Positions 8,389-16,418 of a stretch of DNA of 64,000 nucleotides are shown piece after piece. Under the pieces are notes generated by a model. It ran no database searches, was not told where the DNA came from, and worked only from the letters and a program-made list of their open reading frames with translations. The stretch is from positions 68,830 through 132,829 of the forward strand of contig DAIOCN010000004.1 of the NCBI GenBank assembly GCA_036747295.1, given 5' to 3'. Each line of letters begins with the position of its first letter. Within the stretch, counting starts at the first letter, position 1. Source of the DNA: UBA4736 sp002404015. GTDB taxonomy: Bacteria > Chloroflexota > Dormibacteria > Dormibacterales > Dormibacteraceae. The position numbers were made by a program, and so were the translations under genes.

Positions 8389-9333
8389 TCAGCCGCGAGC
8401 GGCCGCAATCTCCAGCTCCTTCGCGCGGCCGGCGTAGCCCGGGTGTGAGGGCCGCTTGGCGAGGTACCACGCCAGCGTCTCGCCGAGCGACTCCTCGAGC
8501 GCTGATGGCTGGAAGCCCAGGTCACCGCGGATGCGCGTCAGATCGTACCCGGCCGAGCGCCTGGGGTCGGGTCCATAGGGGCTGGCACCCGCCGGAAGGT
8601 CGGCAAAAGGGATCGGCACCAGGGCCGGCGGCTTGCCGAGCGCGCCGCCCAGCGCGACGAGCAGGTCCTCCAGGCTGACCCCCGCGAAGGCGACGTTGTA
8701 GGGCCCCGACGCCGGTCGCCGCAGCTCACAGGCCAGCGCGCAGGCGTAGCCCACGTCCTTGACCCAGGCCAGCCCGGCCTGCCTGCGAAAGGACTCCTCG
8801 GGCACCAGGAGCGGCCCGCCGTCCTCGACGCGCTGGATGTAGGCGGCGATCCGCAGCGTGTGGTCTTCCGGGCCGAAGACGGCGGGCGGCCGGATCACCA
8901 CGCTGGGAAATTCGGGGTGGCGGGCCAGCACCGTCTCACACCAGCGCTTGCCCTCGCGGTACTCCTGAGGCTCCGTCGGGATCGGCCCCTCGAACGGGCG
9001 GAAATCCTCCTCCCGAGCCGGCGATCCGCCGAAGTCGTCGGGGTAGACGCCAGTCGAGATGAATACGTAGCGCTCGCCCCGGAAGACCCTGACCGCCTCC
9101 TCCACCTCGGCCGCCTGGAAGCCCGCCAAGTCGAGGAGGACGTCGGGCTGGGTCTGCGCCAGCACCGCCTCCAGCCGGCCCGGCTCCGAACGGTCGACGC
9201 TCACGTAGCTGGTGAAGGTTCCGTACGGGCGAGGCTGGCGGCCGGCCGCGATCGTCTCGACTCCGCGCCGCATCAACTCCTTGCAGCAGGCAACGCCGAC
9301 GAAGCCGGCACCGCCCAGGACCAGGGCTCTCAC
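8389..9333 (-). CDS. NAD-dependent epimerase/dehydratase (extended SDR)
   Basis: Extended short-chain dehydrogenase with the N-terminal nucleotide motif VRALVLGGAGFVG. The downstream RYVFISTGVY, EYREGKRWCE and VVIRPPAVFGP blocks are characteristic of sugar epimerases and related reductases. The canonical YxxxK is modified to YREGK. A longer frame reaches 9435, but its first 34 residues are not family-like. The start at GTG 9333 overlaps the RapZ-like stop as GTGA and gives the expected N-terminus (314 aa). A second protein of this family lies at 61776-62726. Substrate unknown. Confidence 0.86.
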   Translation of the reverse strand: MRALVLGGAGFVGVACCKELMRRGVETIAAGRQPRPYGTFTSYVSVDRSEPGRLEAVLAQTQPDVLLDLAGFQAAEVEEAVRVFRGERYVFISTGVYPDDFGGSPAREEDFRPFEGPIPTEPQEYREGKRWCETVLARHPEFPSVVIRPPAVFGPEDHTLRIAAYIQRVEDGGPLLVPEESFRRQAGLAWVKDVGYACALACELRRPASGPYNVAFAGVSLEDLLVALGGALGKPPALVPIPFADLPAGASPYGPDPRRSAGYDLTRIRGDLGFQPSALEESLGETLAWYLAKRPSHPGYAGRAKELEIAAARG

Positions 9334-9947
9334 AGATCGCGCGCGGTGAACTCGACTTCGATGCCGTCCAGGCGCGAGAGGCGGCGGGACATCTCCTCGG
9401 CCACCACGACCGACCGGTGGCGGCCGCCGGTGCACCCGAAGGCGATGGTGAGCTCATCGCGCTGGTAGAGCGGGATCGCCCAGCGCAGGGTAGCCTCCAG
9501 GCGGTCCAGCAGCTGGTCAGCGGCCGGCTGGCTGAGGACGAACTCGGTTACCGCCCGGTCGCGCCCGGTCAGCGGGCGCAGCCCCGGCACCCAGTAGGGG
9601 TTGTCCAGGAAGCGCACATCCACCAGCCAGGTCGCGTCTTCCGGCAGGCCATTCTTGTAAGCGAAGGCCAGGCAGGTCACCAGGGGCCGCTCCCGCGGCC
9701 GCAGCTTCTCGGCCAGCGCGGCCACCTCTCCCTCCGACACCCGGTGGTGGGCGCGCGCGTAGCTGCCTTCCGCCTCGCCGTCGTCGGGGCCGACGTGGAC
9801 CAGCGTGTAGCGGACGCCGGCCGCGTCCGCCGCGATCAGCTCGGCGGCGGCACGATCCGTGAGCACGTCAACCACGAACCCGTTGGCGCGGAAGGCCGGC
9901 GCGGCGGCCGTGGCATCTGGCCCGCCCAGCATCACGCGCCGGCTCAC
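9330..9947 (-). CDS. RapZ/YvcJ-like protein lacking the P-loop kinase domain
   Basis: The C-terminal domain of RapZ/YvcJ is clear: LAFAYKNGLPEDATWLVDVR (94-113), FLDNPYWVPGLRPLTGRD, then AFGCTGGRHRSVVVAEEM (169-186). RapZ binds small RNA in enterics, and its family has an N-terminal ATPase. Usual length is about 285 residues; this protein has 205. Its first ~85 residues have no GxxGxGKS/T motif, so the ATPase half is missing or has been replaced. The start at GTG 9947 overlaps the uvrC stop as GTGA. The uvrC-rapZ order is classical, but yvcK is absent and whiA-gap is 7.5 kb away. The ATG at 9932 is an alternative start. Confidence 0.83.
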   Translation of the reverse strand: MSRRVMLGGPDATAAAPAFRANGFVVDVLTDRAAAELIAADAAGVRYTLVHVGPDDGEAEGSYARAHHRVSEGEVAALAEKLRPRERPLVTCLAFAYKNGLPEDATWLVDVRFLDNPYWVPGLRPLTGRDRAVTEFVLSQPAADQLLDRLEATLRWAIPLYQRDELTIAFGCTGGRHRSVVVAEEMSRRLSRLDGIEVEFTARDL

Positions 9948-11791
9948 AGGAGCTCCTTCAGGCGGACTGCCACCTTCTGGGAGACCCCGGCCGCCACGAT
10001 CTGACCCAGGGACGCCTCCCGGATCGCCTGCAGGGTGCCGAACGCCTTGAGCAGCGCGCGCTTGCGAGCCGGCCCGATCCCCTCGACTGAGTCGAGCGGC
10101 GAGGACAGGGCCTTGCGGGAGCGGACCTTGCGGTGGTGGGTGATCGCGAAGCGGTGCGCCTCGTCGCGGATCCGCTGGACCAGGAACATTCCCGGCGAGT
10201 TGTGCTCCTGCACGATCGGGGCCGTGCGCCCGGGGGCAAACAGCTCCTCCCGCTCCTTGGCCAGGCCGAAGGTGGGGATGTCGGCGAATCCGATCTCCTC
10301 GAGCACTTCGGTGGCCGCATTGAGCTGGCCCTTGCCGCCGTCGATGAGGACCAGGTCCGGCCGGCTGGAGAAGGAGCGGTCCCCGACGTCGTCGGCGTCC
10401 TCGCGCCTGAGCGCGGTCTCCAGCCGCTCGAAGCGGCGGCGCAGCACCTCCTGCATCATCGCGAAGTCGTTCGGACCCGGCGTGTACTTGATCTTGAAGT
10501 TGCGGTAGTGCTCGCTGCGGGGCCGGCCGTCCTCGAACACCACCATGGCGCCTGTCGCCGAGTCGCCCTGGATGTTGGAGATGTCGTAGCACTCGATCCT
10601 CTTCGGCGGTGAGTCCAGCTCCAGGGCCTGGGCCAGCGCGTCGAGCATCGGATCGGTGCGGCTGCGGTCGTAGTCGCCCTGGATGCGCAGCTGGCGCAGG
10701 CTCTCGGAAGCCGTCTCCGCAAGCTGCGCGACAAGGTGCCGGCGGCGCCCGCGCTGGGGGACGTGGACCTCGACCGGACCTCCCCGCCGCTGCGCGAGCC
10801 AGTCGGCCACCAGCGCAGTCTCGGCGATCGGCCCTGGCAGGACCACCGTTCTGGGGACGTGCGTCGCGCTCCCGTAGTACTGCAGAAGGAACCCGCGCAA
10901 CAGCTCCGGCTCCTCGACCTCGCCCGCCCCTTCGAGCGAGTGGCCGTCGTGGCCGACCATCTTGCCCTGGCGCACGTAGGCCACCTCGACGTACACGTCC
11001 TGGCCCTCCCGCGCGTAGGCGACCAGGTCCTGGTCGTCGCGGCTGCGGGTCAGCACCTTCTGGCGGTCGGCGATCTTCTCGATTGCGAGCAGCTGGTCGC
11101 GATAGCGGGCGGCGTTCTCGAAGTCCAGCCCCTCCGCCGCCCCGGCCATACGGCCCCGCAGCTCCTTGGTCAGGAGGTCGGAGCGCCCCTCCATGAAAAA
11201 GCCGACCTCGCGGATCCGGGCCTGGTAGTCCTCGGCGCTGATCCTGCCCTCGCAGGGACCAGGGCAGCGGCGGATGTGGAAGTCGAGGCAGACCTTGCCC
11301 TGCTTGAAGATATCCTCCGAGCAGGTGCGGAAGGGCAGCAGCTGGCGCAGGCTCTTGACCGTGCTGCGCAGGGATTGGGCGCTCGTGTAGGGCCCGAAGT
11401 AGAGCGCTCCGTCGTCCAGGACCCGCCGCGTGTAGTGGACCCGCGGGAACCGCTCGGAGACCGGCAGCTTCAGGTAGAGGTAGTTCTTGTCGTCCTTCAG
11501 GCGGATGTTGAAGCGGGGCCGGTAGTGCTTGATCAGGTTGCACTCGAGGACCAGCGCCTCCACCTCGTTGGCGGCCTTCACGATCTCGAAGTCGAAGACC
11601 TTCCTGACCAGGTCGCGCACGCGCGGCGTCTGGGCGTAGCCGGGGGTGAAGTAGGAGCGCAGGCGGTCGCGCAGCCGGAGCGCTTTGCCCACGTAGATCA
11701 CCTGCCCGGTGCTGTCCCTCAGCAGGTAGACGCCTGGCGAGTCAGGCACGGCGCGAAGCCGCTTGCGGATCGCGTCTGAGGTGTCAGCCAC
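9944..11791 (-). CDS. uvrC: Excinuclease ABC subunit C
   Basis: Nuclease subunit of nucleotide-excision repair that makes the 3' and 5' incisions after UvrA and UvrB find damage. Domain order is complete: GIY-YIG nuclease near the N-terminus (SPGVYLLRDSTGQVIYVGKA), UVR motif around residues 195-230 (EGLDFENAARYRDQL), RNase-H-like endonuclease domain (KRIECYDISN, LVLIDGGKGQLN) and tandem helix-hairpin-helix at the end (VEGIGPARKRALLKAFGTLQ). At 615 aa it is full length. The GTG start sits 7 nt after a TAGAAT box, so the mRNA is probably leaderless. Translationally coupled to the RapZ-like gene. uvrA and uvrB are nearby but in separate transcripts. Confidence 0.97.
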   Translation of the reverse strand: MADTSDAIRKRLRAVPDSPGVYLLRDSTGQVIYVGKALRLRDRLRSYFTPGYAQTPRVRDLVRKVFDFEIVKAANEVEALVLECNLIKHYRPRFNIRLKDDKNYLYLKLPVSERFPRVHYTRRVLDDGALYFGPYTSAQSLRSTVKSLRQLLPFRTCSEDIFKQGKVCLDFHIRRCPGPCEGRISAEDYQARIREVGFFMEGRSDLLTKELRGRMAGAAEGLDFENAARYRDQLLAIEKIADRQKVLTRSRDDQDLVAYAREGQDVYVEVAYVRQGKMVGHDGHSLEGAGEVEEPELLRGFLLQYYGSATHVPRTVVLPGPIAETALVADWLAQRRGGPVEVHVPQRGRRRHLVAQLAETASESLRQLRIQGDYDRSRTDPMLDALAQALELDSPPKRIECYDISNIQGDSATGAMVVFEDGRPRSEHYRNFKIKYTPGPNDFAMMQEVLRRRFERLETALRREDADDVGDRSFSSRPDLVLIDGGKGQLNAATEVLEEIGFADIPTFGLAKEREELFAPGRTAPIVQEHNSPGMFLVQRIRDEAHRFAITHHRKVRSRKALSSPLDSVEGIGPARKRALLKAFGTLQAIREASLGQIVAAGVSQKVAVRLKELL

Positions 11792-11798
11792 TCGGGCG

Positions 11799-11824
11799 AT
11801 TCTAGGTGCGTTGAGTTGTAGACT
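11799..11824. promoter_or_regulatory. Divergent -10 boxes for uvrC (minus) and the DUF4190 gene (plus)
   Basis: On the minus strand TAGAAT (11804-11799) is followed by 7 nt and the uvrC GTG at 11791. On the plus strand TAGACT (11819-11824) is followed by 7 nt and GTG at 11832. Both spacings place the predicted transcription start on or next to the start codon and there is no Shine-Dalgarno, so both genes look leaderless. The start codons are only 40 bp apart. Confidence 0.6.
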
Positions 11825-11831
11825 TCCGGCC

Positions 11832-12179
11832 GTGCAGAACCCGCCCGACAGCTCGATGTCGACCGTCCCCTCCTCCCTGCCGCCTCAGGCGGGCGGCGTC
11901 CTGGTGTCTGCGCCTTACAACACGCTGGCCGTGGTCAGCCTGGTGGCCGGCATCGCGTCCTACGTCTTCGTGCCGGTCGTCGGGGCGGTGGTGGCGGTCA
12001 TCACGGGTCACATGGCCCGCAGCCAGATCCGGACGACCCGTGAGCAGGGTGGTGGCCTCGCGCTGGCGGGCTTGATCCTCGGCTACGCCCACCTCGTGAT
12101 AGTGGTGCTGGTGGTCGGGCTCATCCTGCTTGTCCTGCTCGGAGTCTTCGGGTTCTTCGCGATCCACCCGTCCCATTAG
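11832..12179 (+). CDS. DUF4190-type small membrane protein
   Basis: Protein of 115 aa with a proline-rich N-terminus (about 30 residues) and two long hydrophobic segments: NTLAVVSLVAGIASYVFVPV and, after a polar loop (TGHMARSQIRTTREQGG), LIVVVLVVGLILLVLLGVFG-like sequence. The GxxxxAVxxGHxAxxQI-type loop is typical of DUF4190 proteins, which have no known function. I chose GTG 11832 because it lies 7 nt after a TAGACT -10; ATG 11856 is an alternative. Convergent with the F420 oxidoreductase gene, with a 10-nt gap. Confidence 0.78.
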   Translation: MQNPPDSSMSTVPSSLPPQAGGVLVSAPYNTLAVVSLVAGIASYVFVPVVGAVVAVITGHMARSQIRTTREQGGGLALAGLILGYAHLVIVVLVVGLILLVLLGVFGFFAIHPSH

Positions 12180-12189
12180 GCCGGCTCCG

Positions 12190-12630
12190 CTAGGGATCCA
12201 CCGGGCGGAGGATCACGAGCGGGATCTGCCGGCTTGTCTGCGACTGGTAGCGCTCGTAGTCGGGCCAGATCCGCGTCATCACCGGCCAGAGCCGGCGCCT
12301 CTGGGCCGCGGTGGCGACGCGGGCGCGCGCCGCGAACCGGCGGGTCCCGACCTGGACCTCGACCTCGGGGTCGGCCTGGATGTTGAGCAGCCACGCCGGC
12401 GGGCTCTCGCTGCCTCCCTTGGAGCCGACGACCACGTAGGCGTCCCCGTCGCGGTGGTAGAGCAGGGCGGAGCTCCGGCGCCGGCCGGTCCGGCGGCCGG
12501 TGGTCCTCAGCAGCAGCATCCGAAGGCTGCCGAGGCGGTGCCCCCACAGCCCGCCGCTCAGCTCGTAGGCCTTCTCGTGGAGGCCCAGGAGGCGCAGCCC
12601 GATCGCCCGGTCGAACGGTGTCATCGGCAT
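12190..12630 (-). CDS. Deazaflavin (F420)-dependent nitroreductase-family protein
   Basis: Protein of 146 aa of the Ddn/FDR split-barrel family, which uses cofactor F420 for small-molecule reductions in actinobacteria and Chloroflexi. Diagnostic blocks are LLLRTTGRRTGRRRSSALLY, YVVVGSKGGSESPPAWLLNI and QADPEVEVQVGTRRF, the last being the F420-phosphate binding region. It implies that the host makes F420. Substrate unknown. Not obviously in an operon: 34 nt separate it from the upstream acyl-CoA reductase gene on the same strand, so read-through from there is possible. Confidence 0.88.
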   Translation of the reverse strand: MPMTPFDRAIGLRLLGLHEKAYELSGGLWGHRLGSLRMLLLRTTGRRTGRRRSSALLYHRDGDAYVVVGSKGGSESPPAWLLNIQADPEVEVQVGTRRFAARARVATAAQRRRLWPVMTRIWPDYERYQSQTSRQIPLVILRPVDP

Positions 12631-12663
12631 CTAGCCGGCCGTTGAGAACATCCTGCTAGGCCG

Positions 12664-14676
12664 TCAGAAGTGGATGCCCTTCATGAGGTAGGCCATGGCC
12701 GCCGCCTCGATCGAGAGCTCCTCGTCGGCGGCCGGCTTTTTCTCGCCGCTGTTCTTGCCGGCCGGCTTGCCGTCCTTGTGGCCGTCCTTCTTGGCGGCCG
12801 AGTCCGGGAACGCGTGGTAGGCGCCGGTCATGACGAAGCTCAACAGGCCGGGGGAGATCGTGTCGACCGCCTCCCCCAACTTGCCAAGCCTGGTGCTCAC
12901 CTCCGGCGGCCGCGAGAGGATCGCCTGCATGACCATCTCCGCCGCCTCGTCGGTGGACATGGTCGGGAAGTTCTTGTACATACCGGTGGGCGCGATCATC
13001 GGCGTGCGCACCAGCGGCATGTGGATATTGGTCACGTCGATCCCCTCGTCGGCCAGCTCGGGGCCGATGCAGCGGGCCAACGCTGACAGGGCGCTCTTGG
13101 ACGCCACGTACGCCCCGAAGCGGGGCGGGTAGGCCTGGACCCCGATCGAGGACACGTTGATGATGTGCCCGCTCTGCCGCTCGCGCATGCCGGGAATCAG
13201 AGCCAGCATCAACTTGACGGCGCCGAAGTAGTTGAGCTGCATAGTGCGCTCGAAGTCGTGGAACCGGTCCAGCGACTGCGTCACGCCGCGGCGGATTGAG
13301 CGGCCGGCATTGTTGACAAGGATGTCCACCTGGCCCTGGTCGGCCAGGACTTTCTCCGCCATCCGCCGGCAGGCCTCCATGTCCGCCAGGTCGGTCGCAT
13401 AGACGGCGGCCTCGCCGCCCGCCTTCTCGATCTCGGCCCTCAGCTCCTCGAGCTTCGCCTTTGTGCGCGAGACCAGCATCACCTTGGCCCCATGCGAAGC
13501 GACGTGGGCGGCCACCGCGCGGCCGATCCCGGACGAGGCCCCGGTCACCAACACGACTTTGCCTTCCAGCGCCTCGCGAAGGTTCTTCTCGGTCATCGCC
13601 TCCGGGTCGAGGTGGCGCTCCCAGTAGTCCCAGACCTTCCAGGCGTAGCTGTGCAGCGGCGGGCAGGTGACGTCCGTGCCCACCAGCGCCTTCTGGGCGT
13701 TGGTGGCCGGGAAGGTGGCGCGGCTGATGACGTACTGGAGCGCCGCTTCGGGAACCCGGATGCCCTCCAGCAGCTCGCGGCGCAGGGTTTTGACGACCCG
13801 CCACCCGGAGACCATCTCGGTGATGTCCTTGGGCGCCAGCCCGAGCGCCCGGCGGTCGAGCCGGAGCGTGAACTGGGGCGCGTGGGCGGCCCGGCAGAAC
13901 TCGTTCACCGCGTCGCCCAGGCTCAGCGGAGCCGGATCGACGATGTGAAACGTCTTGCCGTCCAGCCGGGGCTTGGCCGCGATCCGGTCGATGGCTCGGG
14001 CCACGAAGTCGACCGGTACGATGTTGAACGGGCCGCCCTCGAATCCGATCAGGGGCACCCATTCCGGCAGCGCCGCCCGCAGCCTCTGGATGATCTTGAA
14101 GGCGTAGTAGGGACCGTCAACCCGGTCGGCGTGGCCGTCCTCGGAGGAGCCGATGACGATGGCCGGACGGTAGATCCGGAAAGGCACCTTGGAGGTTTCC
14201 CTGACCAGCTTCTCGGCCTCGAACTTGGTTTGGTAGTAGGGCTGGTCGAGCTTCTGGCCTTCGTCGAACATCTCCTCGGTGAACTGGCCCTTGAACTGCC
14301 CTCCGGCGATCGCGATCGAGCTGACGTGGTGCAGGCGGGCGGCGCCGATCGCGTTGGCGAAGGCGACGACGTTGCGCGTGCCTTCGACGTTGGCCAGCCG
14401 GTTCGCCTCCTCGTCGGCCTCCAGGTCGTACACGGCCGCCAGGTGGAACACCTCTGCTCCCGCGACTCGCTTGCGATCCGCGGCGGAGAGTCCGAGGCCC
14501 TTCCTGGTGAGGTCGCCGACCAGCGGTTTCAGCCCCTTCAGCCCCAGCTCGGCGAGCTTGCCCTTCGACCGCTCGCGGACCAGGACGTACACCGGTTTGC
14601 CGCGCTTCACGAGCTCCGCGAGCAGGCGGCGACCGATGAAGCCGGTGCCCCCCGTTACGACGTAGGCCATCCCCAT
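12664..14676 (-). CDS. Two-domain SDR, fatty acyl-CoA reductase-like
   Basis: A 670-aa fusion of an extended SDR (NAD-binding TGGTGFIGRR at residues 8-17, acyl-CoA-reductase-like body with YYQTKFEAE) and a classical SDR (TGASSGIG near residue 380, NNAG, YVASKSAL active site). This architecture matches mycobacterial AcrA-type fatty acyl-CoA reductases linked to wax-ester or alcohol formation. The C-terminal ~40 residues are a Lys-rich, low-complexity linker followed by a short amphipathic tail. ATG 14676 or ATG 14670 may be used; a TAACGT box lies just upstream. It probably acts in lipid metabolism at the membrane surface. Substrate not determined by sequence. Confidence 0.85.
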   Translation of the reverse strand: MGMAYVVTGGTGFIGRRLLAELVKRGKPVYVLVRERSKGKLAELGLKGLKPLVGDLTRKGLGLSAADRKRVAGAEVFHLAAVYDLEADEEANRLANVEGTRNVVAFANAIGAARLHHVSSIAIAGGQFKGQFTEEMFDEGQKLDQPYYQTKFEAEKLVRETSKVPFRIYRPAIVIGSSEDGHADRVDGPYYAFKIIQRLRAALPEWVPLIGFEGGPFNIVPVDFVARAIDRIAAKPRLDGKTFHIVDPAPLSLGDAVNEFCRAAHAPQFTLRLDRRALGLAPKDITEMVSGWRVVKTLRRELLEGIRVPEAALQYVISRATFPATNAQKALVGTDVTCPPLHSYAWKVWDYWERHLDPEAMTEKNLREALEGKVVLVTGASSGIGRAVAAHVASHGAKVMLVSRTKAKLEELRAEIEKAGGEAAVYATDLADMEACRRMAEKVLADQGQVDILVNNAGRSIRRGVTQSLDRFHDFERTMQLNYFGAVKLMLALIPGMRERQSGHIINVSSIGVQAYPPRFGAYVASKSALSALARCIGPELADEGIDVTNIHMPLVRTPMIAPTGMYKNFPTMSTDEAAEMVMQAILSRPPEVSTRLGKLGEAVDTISPGLLSFVMTGAYHAFPDSAAKKDGHKDGKPAGKNSGEKKPAADEELSIEAAAMAYLMKGIHF

Positions 14677-14875
14677 GAAAACGTTAACCGGTCACGAGGG
14701 CCGTGACCAGACGACTGACGGCGGCGGCCGCCACGACCGTGGACCGAGCCATGCTCGAAACGCCCCAGACGATGCTGGTTGCGATGGTCGAGCCTGCTGC
14801 TGGAACCTCTCGATGACGAGCAACCAATTTGCGGGGAGAGCGCGGGCTGGGGCCAGGGGATCGGTGGATCCGGGC

Positions 14876-16381
14876 TCAGTCGGCCAGGCCGTACAGGTCC
14901 CCGTACTTCCGGCGCACGTAGGCGACCCAGGGCCCGGCGCTCAGGGGGCTGCCGGTCACGCGCTCCAGGAGCTCGTTGGGCGTGAACTTCCGGCCGTGGG
15001 TGTGCACGTTGTCGCGCAGCCAGCCCAGCAGGGGGGCGAACTCGCCGACCTCGAGCTCGGCGTCCAGTTCGGGCAGGGCGATCCGAATCGCCTCCATCAG
15101 CTGGGCGCCGATCACGTTGCCCACGGTGTACCCGACGAAGCCGGCCAGCGAGGGCGATGTCCAGTGGATGTCCTGCAGCGCGCCATCGGCGTCGGGCGGG
15201 GCTGAAAGGCCCAGATACTCAGAGAGCTTGGCGTTCCAGGCTTCGGGCACATCCCGCACCGCCAGGCGGCCCTCGATGAGGTCGCGCTCGATCTCGCAGC
15301 GCATCAGGATGTGCAGGTTGTAGGTGATCTCGTCCGCTTCCACGCGGATATAGGACGGCTGCACAACGTTCACGGCCCGGTAGAAGTCTTCCGCGGAGGC
15401 CTGCCGAAAGGCGCCCCCGAACTCGGCCTGCACGAGAGGGAACAGCCAGCGCGTAAAGGGCCGGCTGCGGCCGACCAGGTTCTCCCACAGCCGGGACTGT
15501 GACTCGTGGACACCTGAGGTCGCGCCCCCCCAGAGCGGCGTCCGATCCAGCCGGTCGGGCAGGCCCTGGTTGTACATCCCGTGCCCGGCCTCGTGGATCG
15601 ACCCGAAGAGGCACTGCGGGAAGTGCTGGCGGCTGACCCGGGTCGTCAGGCGGACGTCGCCCGGTCCGAAGCTCGTGCAGAAAGGGTGCGCCGAGAGGTC
15701 CTGGCGGCCGGAGTCCAGGTCAAAGCCGAGGCGGCTGATCGTCCGCTCGGCGAAAGCCAGCTGGCGAGCCTCGTCGAAATCCCCATAGAGCAGCTTGTCG
15801 TCCAGGCCTCCCGCCTGCCGCGCCCGCTGCACGAGCGGCGGGATGACCGCCTTCAGGTCGTCGAAGAGCCGGCTCACGTCGGCAGAGGTGAGGCCCGGTT
15901 CGCCGCGTCCGACCAGCGCGTCATACGGGCTGTCCTCGTAGCCATAAGCGTCGGCCACCCGTCGCGCCAGCTCCACGGTTCGCTGCATCGCCGGTTCGAA
16001 GATCTTCCAGTCGGACTCGGCGCGCGCCGTGATCCACACCGGCCGGGCGGTCGTGACGGCGCTGGCCTGCTCTGCGACCAGGTCCGGCGGCAGCTTGACC
16101 GCGTAGCCGAAGTCACGCTGCGTCACGCGGACCAGGCTGCGGTCGTCGGAGTCGTAATCGAGCGACTGGGTCTCCGCCTCAGCGCGCTCCAGGAGTCGAG
16201 CCGTCTCCGCCGACGTGAAGCGACCGTGGGACAGGCGGCGCAGAGTGGAGACCTGGTGGGCGCGGCTGGCTACGCCCCCCGCCGGCATGTAGGTTTCCTG
16301 GTCCCAGGACAGGAGGCCGGCGGCGCGGCCCACGTCGGCGACCTCGGCGAGGATCTCCTTCAACTCCGCGACCGCGGTCAT
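14876..16381 (-). CDS. Carboxypeptidase Taq (M32 metallopeptidase)
   Basis: Zinc or cobalt carboxypeptidase of family M32, related to Thermus carboxypeptidase Taq. The HEXXH motif is SIHEAGHGMYNQGL, and the M32 signatures HPFCTSFGPGDVRLTTR, ETYMPAGGVASRAHQ and GVHESQSRLWENLVGRSR are all present. At 501 aa it is full length. It lies 38 nt downstream of uvrA on the same strand, so it may share the uvrA transcript. Roughly 200 bp of non-coding sequence follow (14677-14875) before the acyl-CoA reductase; I saw only a small GGTCACG/CGTGACC inverted repeat there. Confidence 0.95.
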   Translation of the reverse strand: MTAVAELKEILAEVADVGRAAGLLSWDQETYMPAGGVASRAHQVSTLRRLSHGRFTSAETARLLERAEAETQSLDYDSDDRSLVRVTQRDFGYAVKLPPDLVAEQASAVTTARPVWITARAESDWKIFEPAMQRTVELARRVADAYGYEDSPYDALVGRGEPGLTSADVSRLFDDLKAVIPPLVQRARQAGGLDDKLLYGDFDEARQLAFAERTISRLGFDLDSGRQDLSAHPFCTSFGPGDVRLTTRVSRQHFPQCLFGSIHEAGHGMYNQGLPDRLDRTPLWGGATSGVHESQSRLWENLVGRSRPFTRWLFPLVQAEFGGAFRQASAEDFYRAVNVVQPSYIRVEADEITYNLHILMRCEIERDLIEGRLAVRDVPEAWNAKLSEYLGLSAPPDADGALQDIHWTSPSLAGFVGYTVGNVIGAQLMEAIRIALPELDAELEVGEFAPLLGWLRDNVHTHGRKFTPNELLERVTGSPLSAGPWVAYVRRKYGDLYGLAD

Positions 16382-16418
16382 CGGCTGTCCCCGAGCACTT
16401 GCGGCCGTTGGAGGGCCA

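Noticed and set aside
9333..9435. Upstream extension of the epimerase to 9435
   Set aside because: The first 34 residues are Arg/Pro-rich shadow of the RapZ-like gene; GTG 9333 gives the family N-terminus.
14677..14875. Possible small gene or RNA between the acyl-CoA reductase and M32 genes
   Set aside because: Only a short inverted repeat was seen; the open frame through it is a shadow that runs into the M32 gene.
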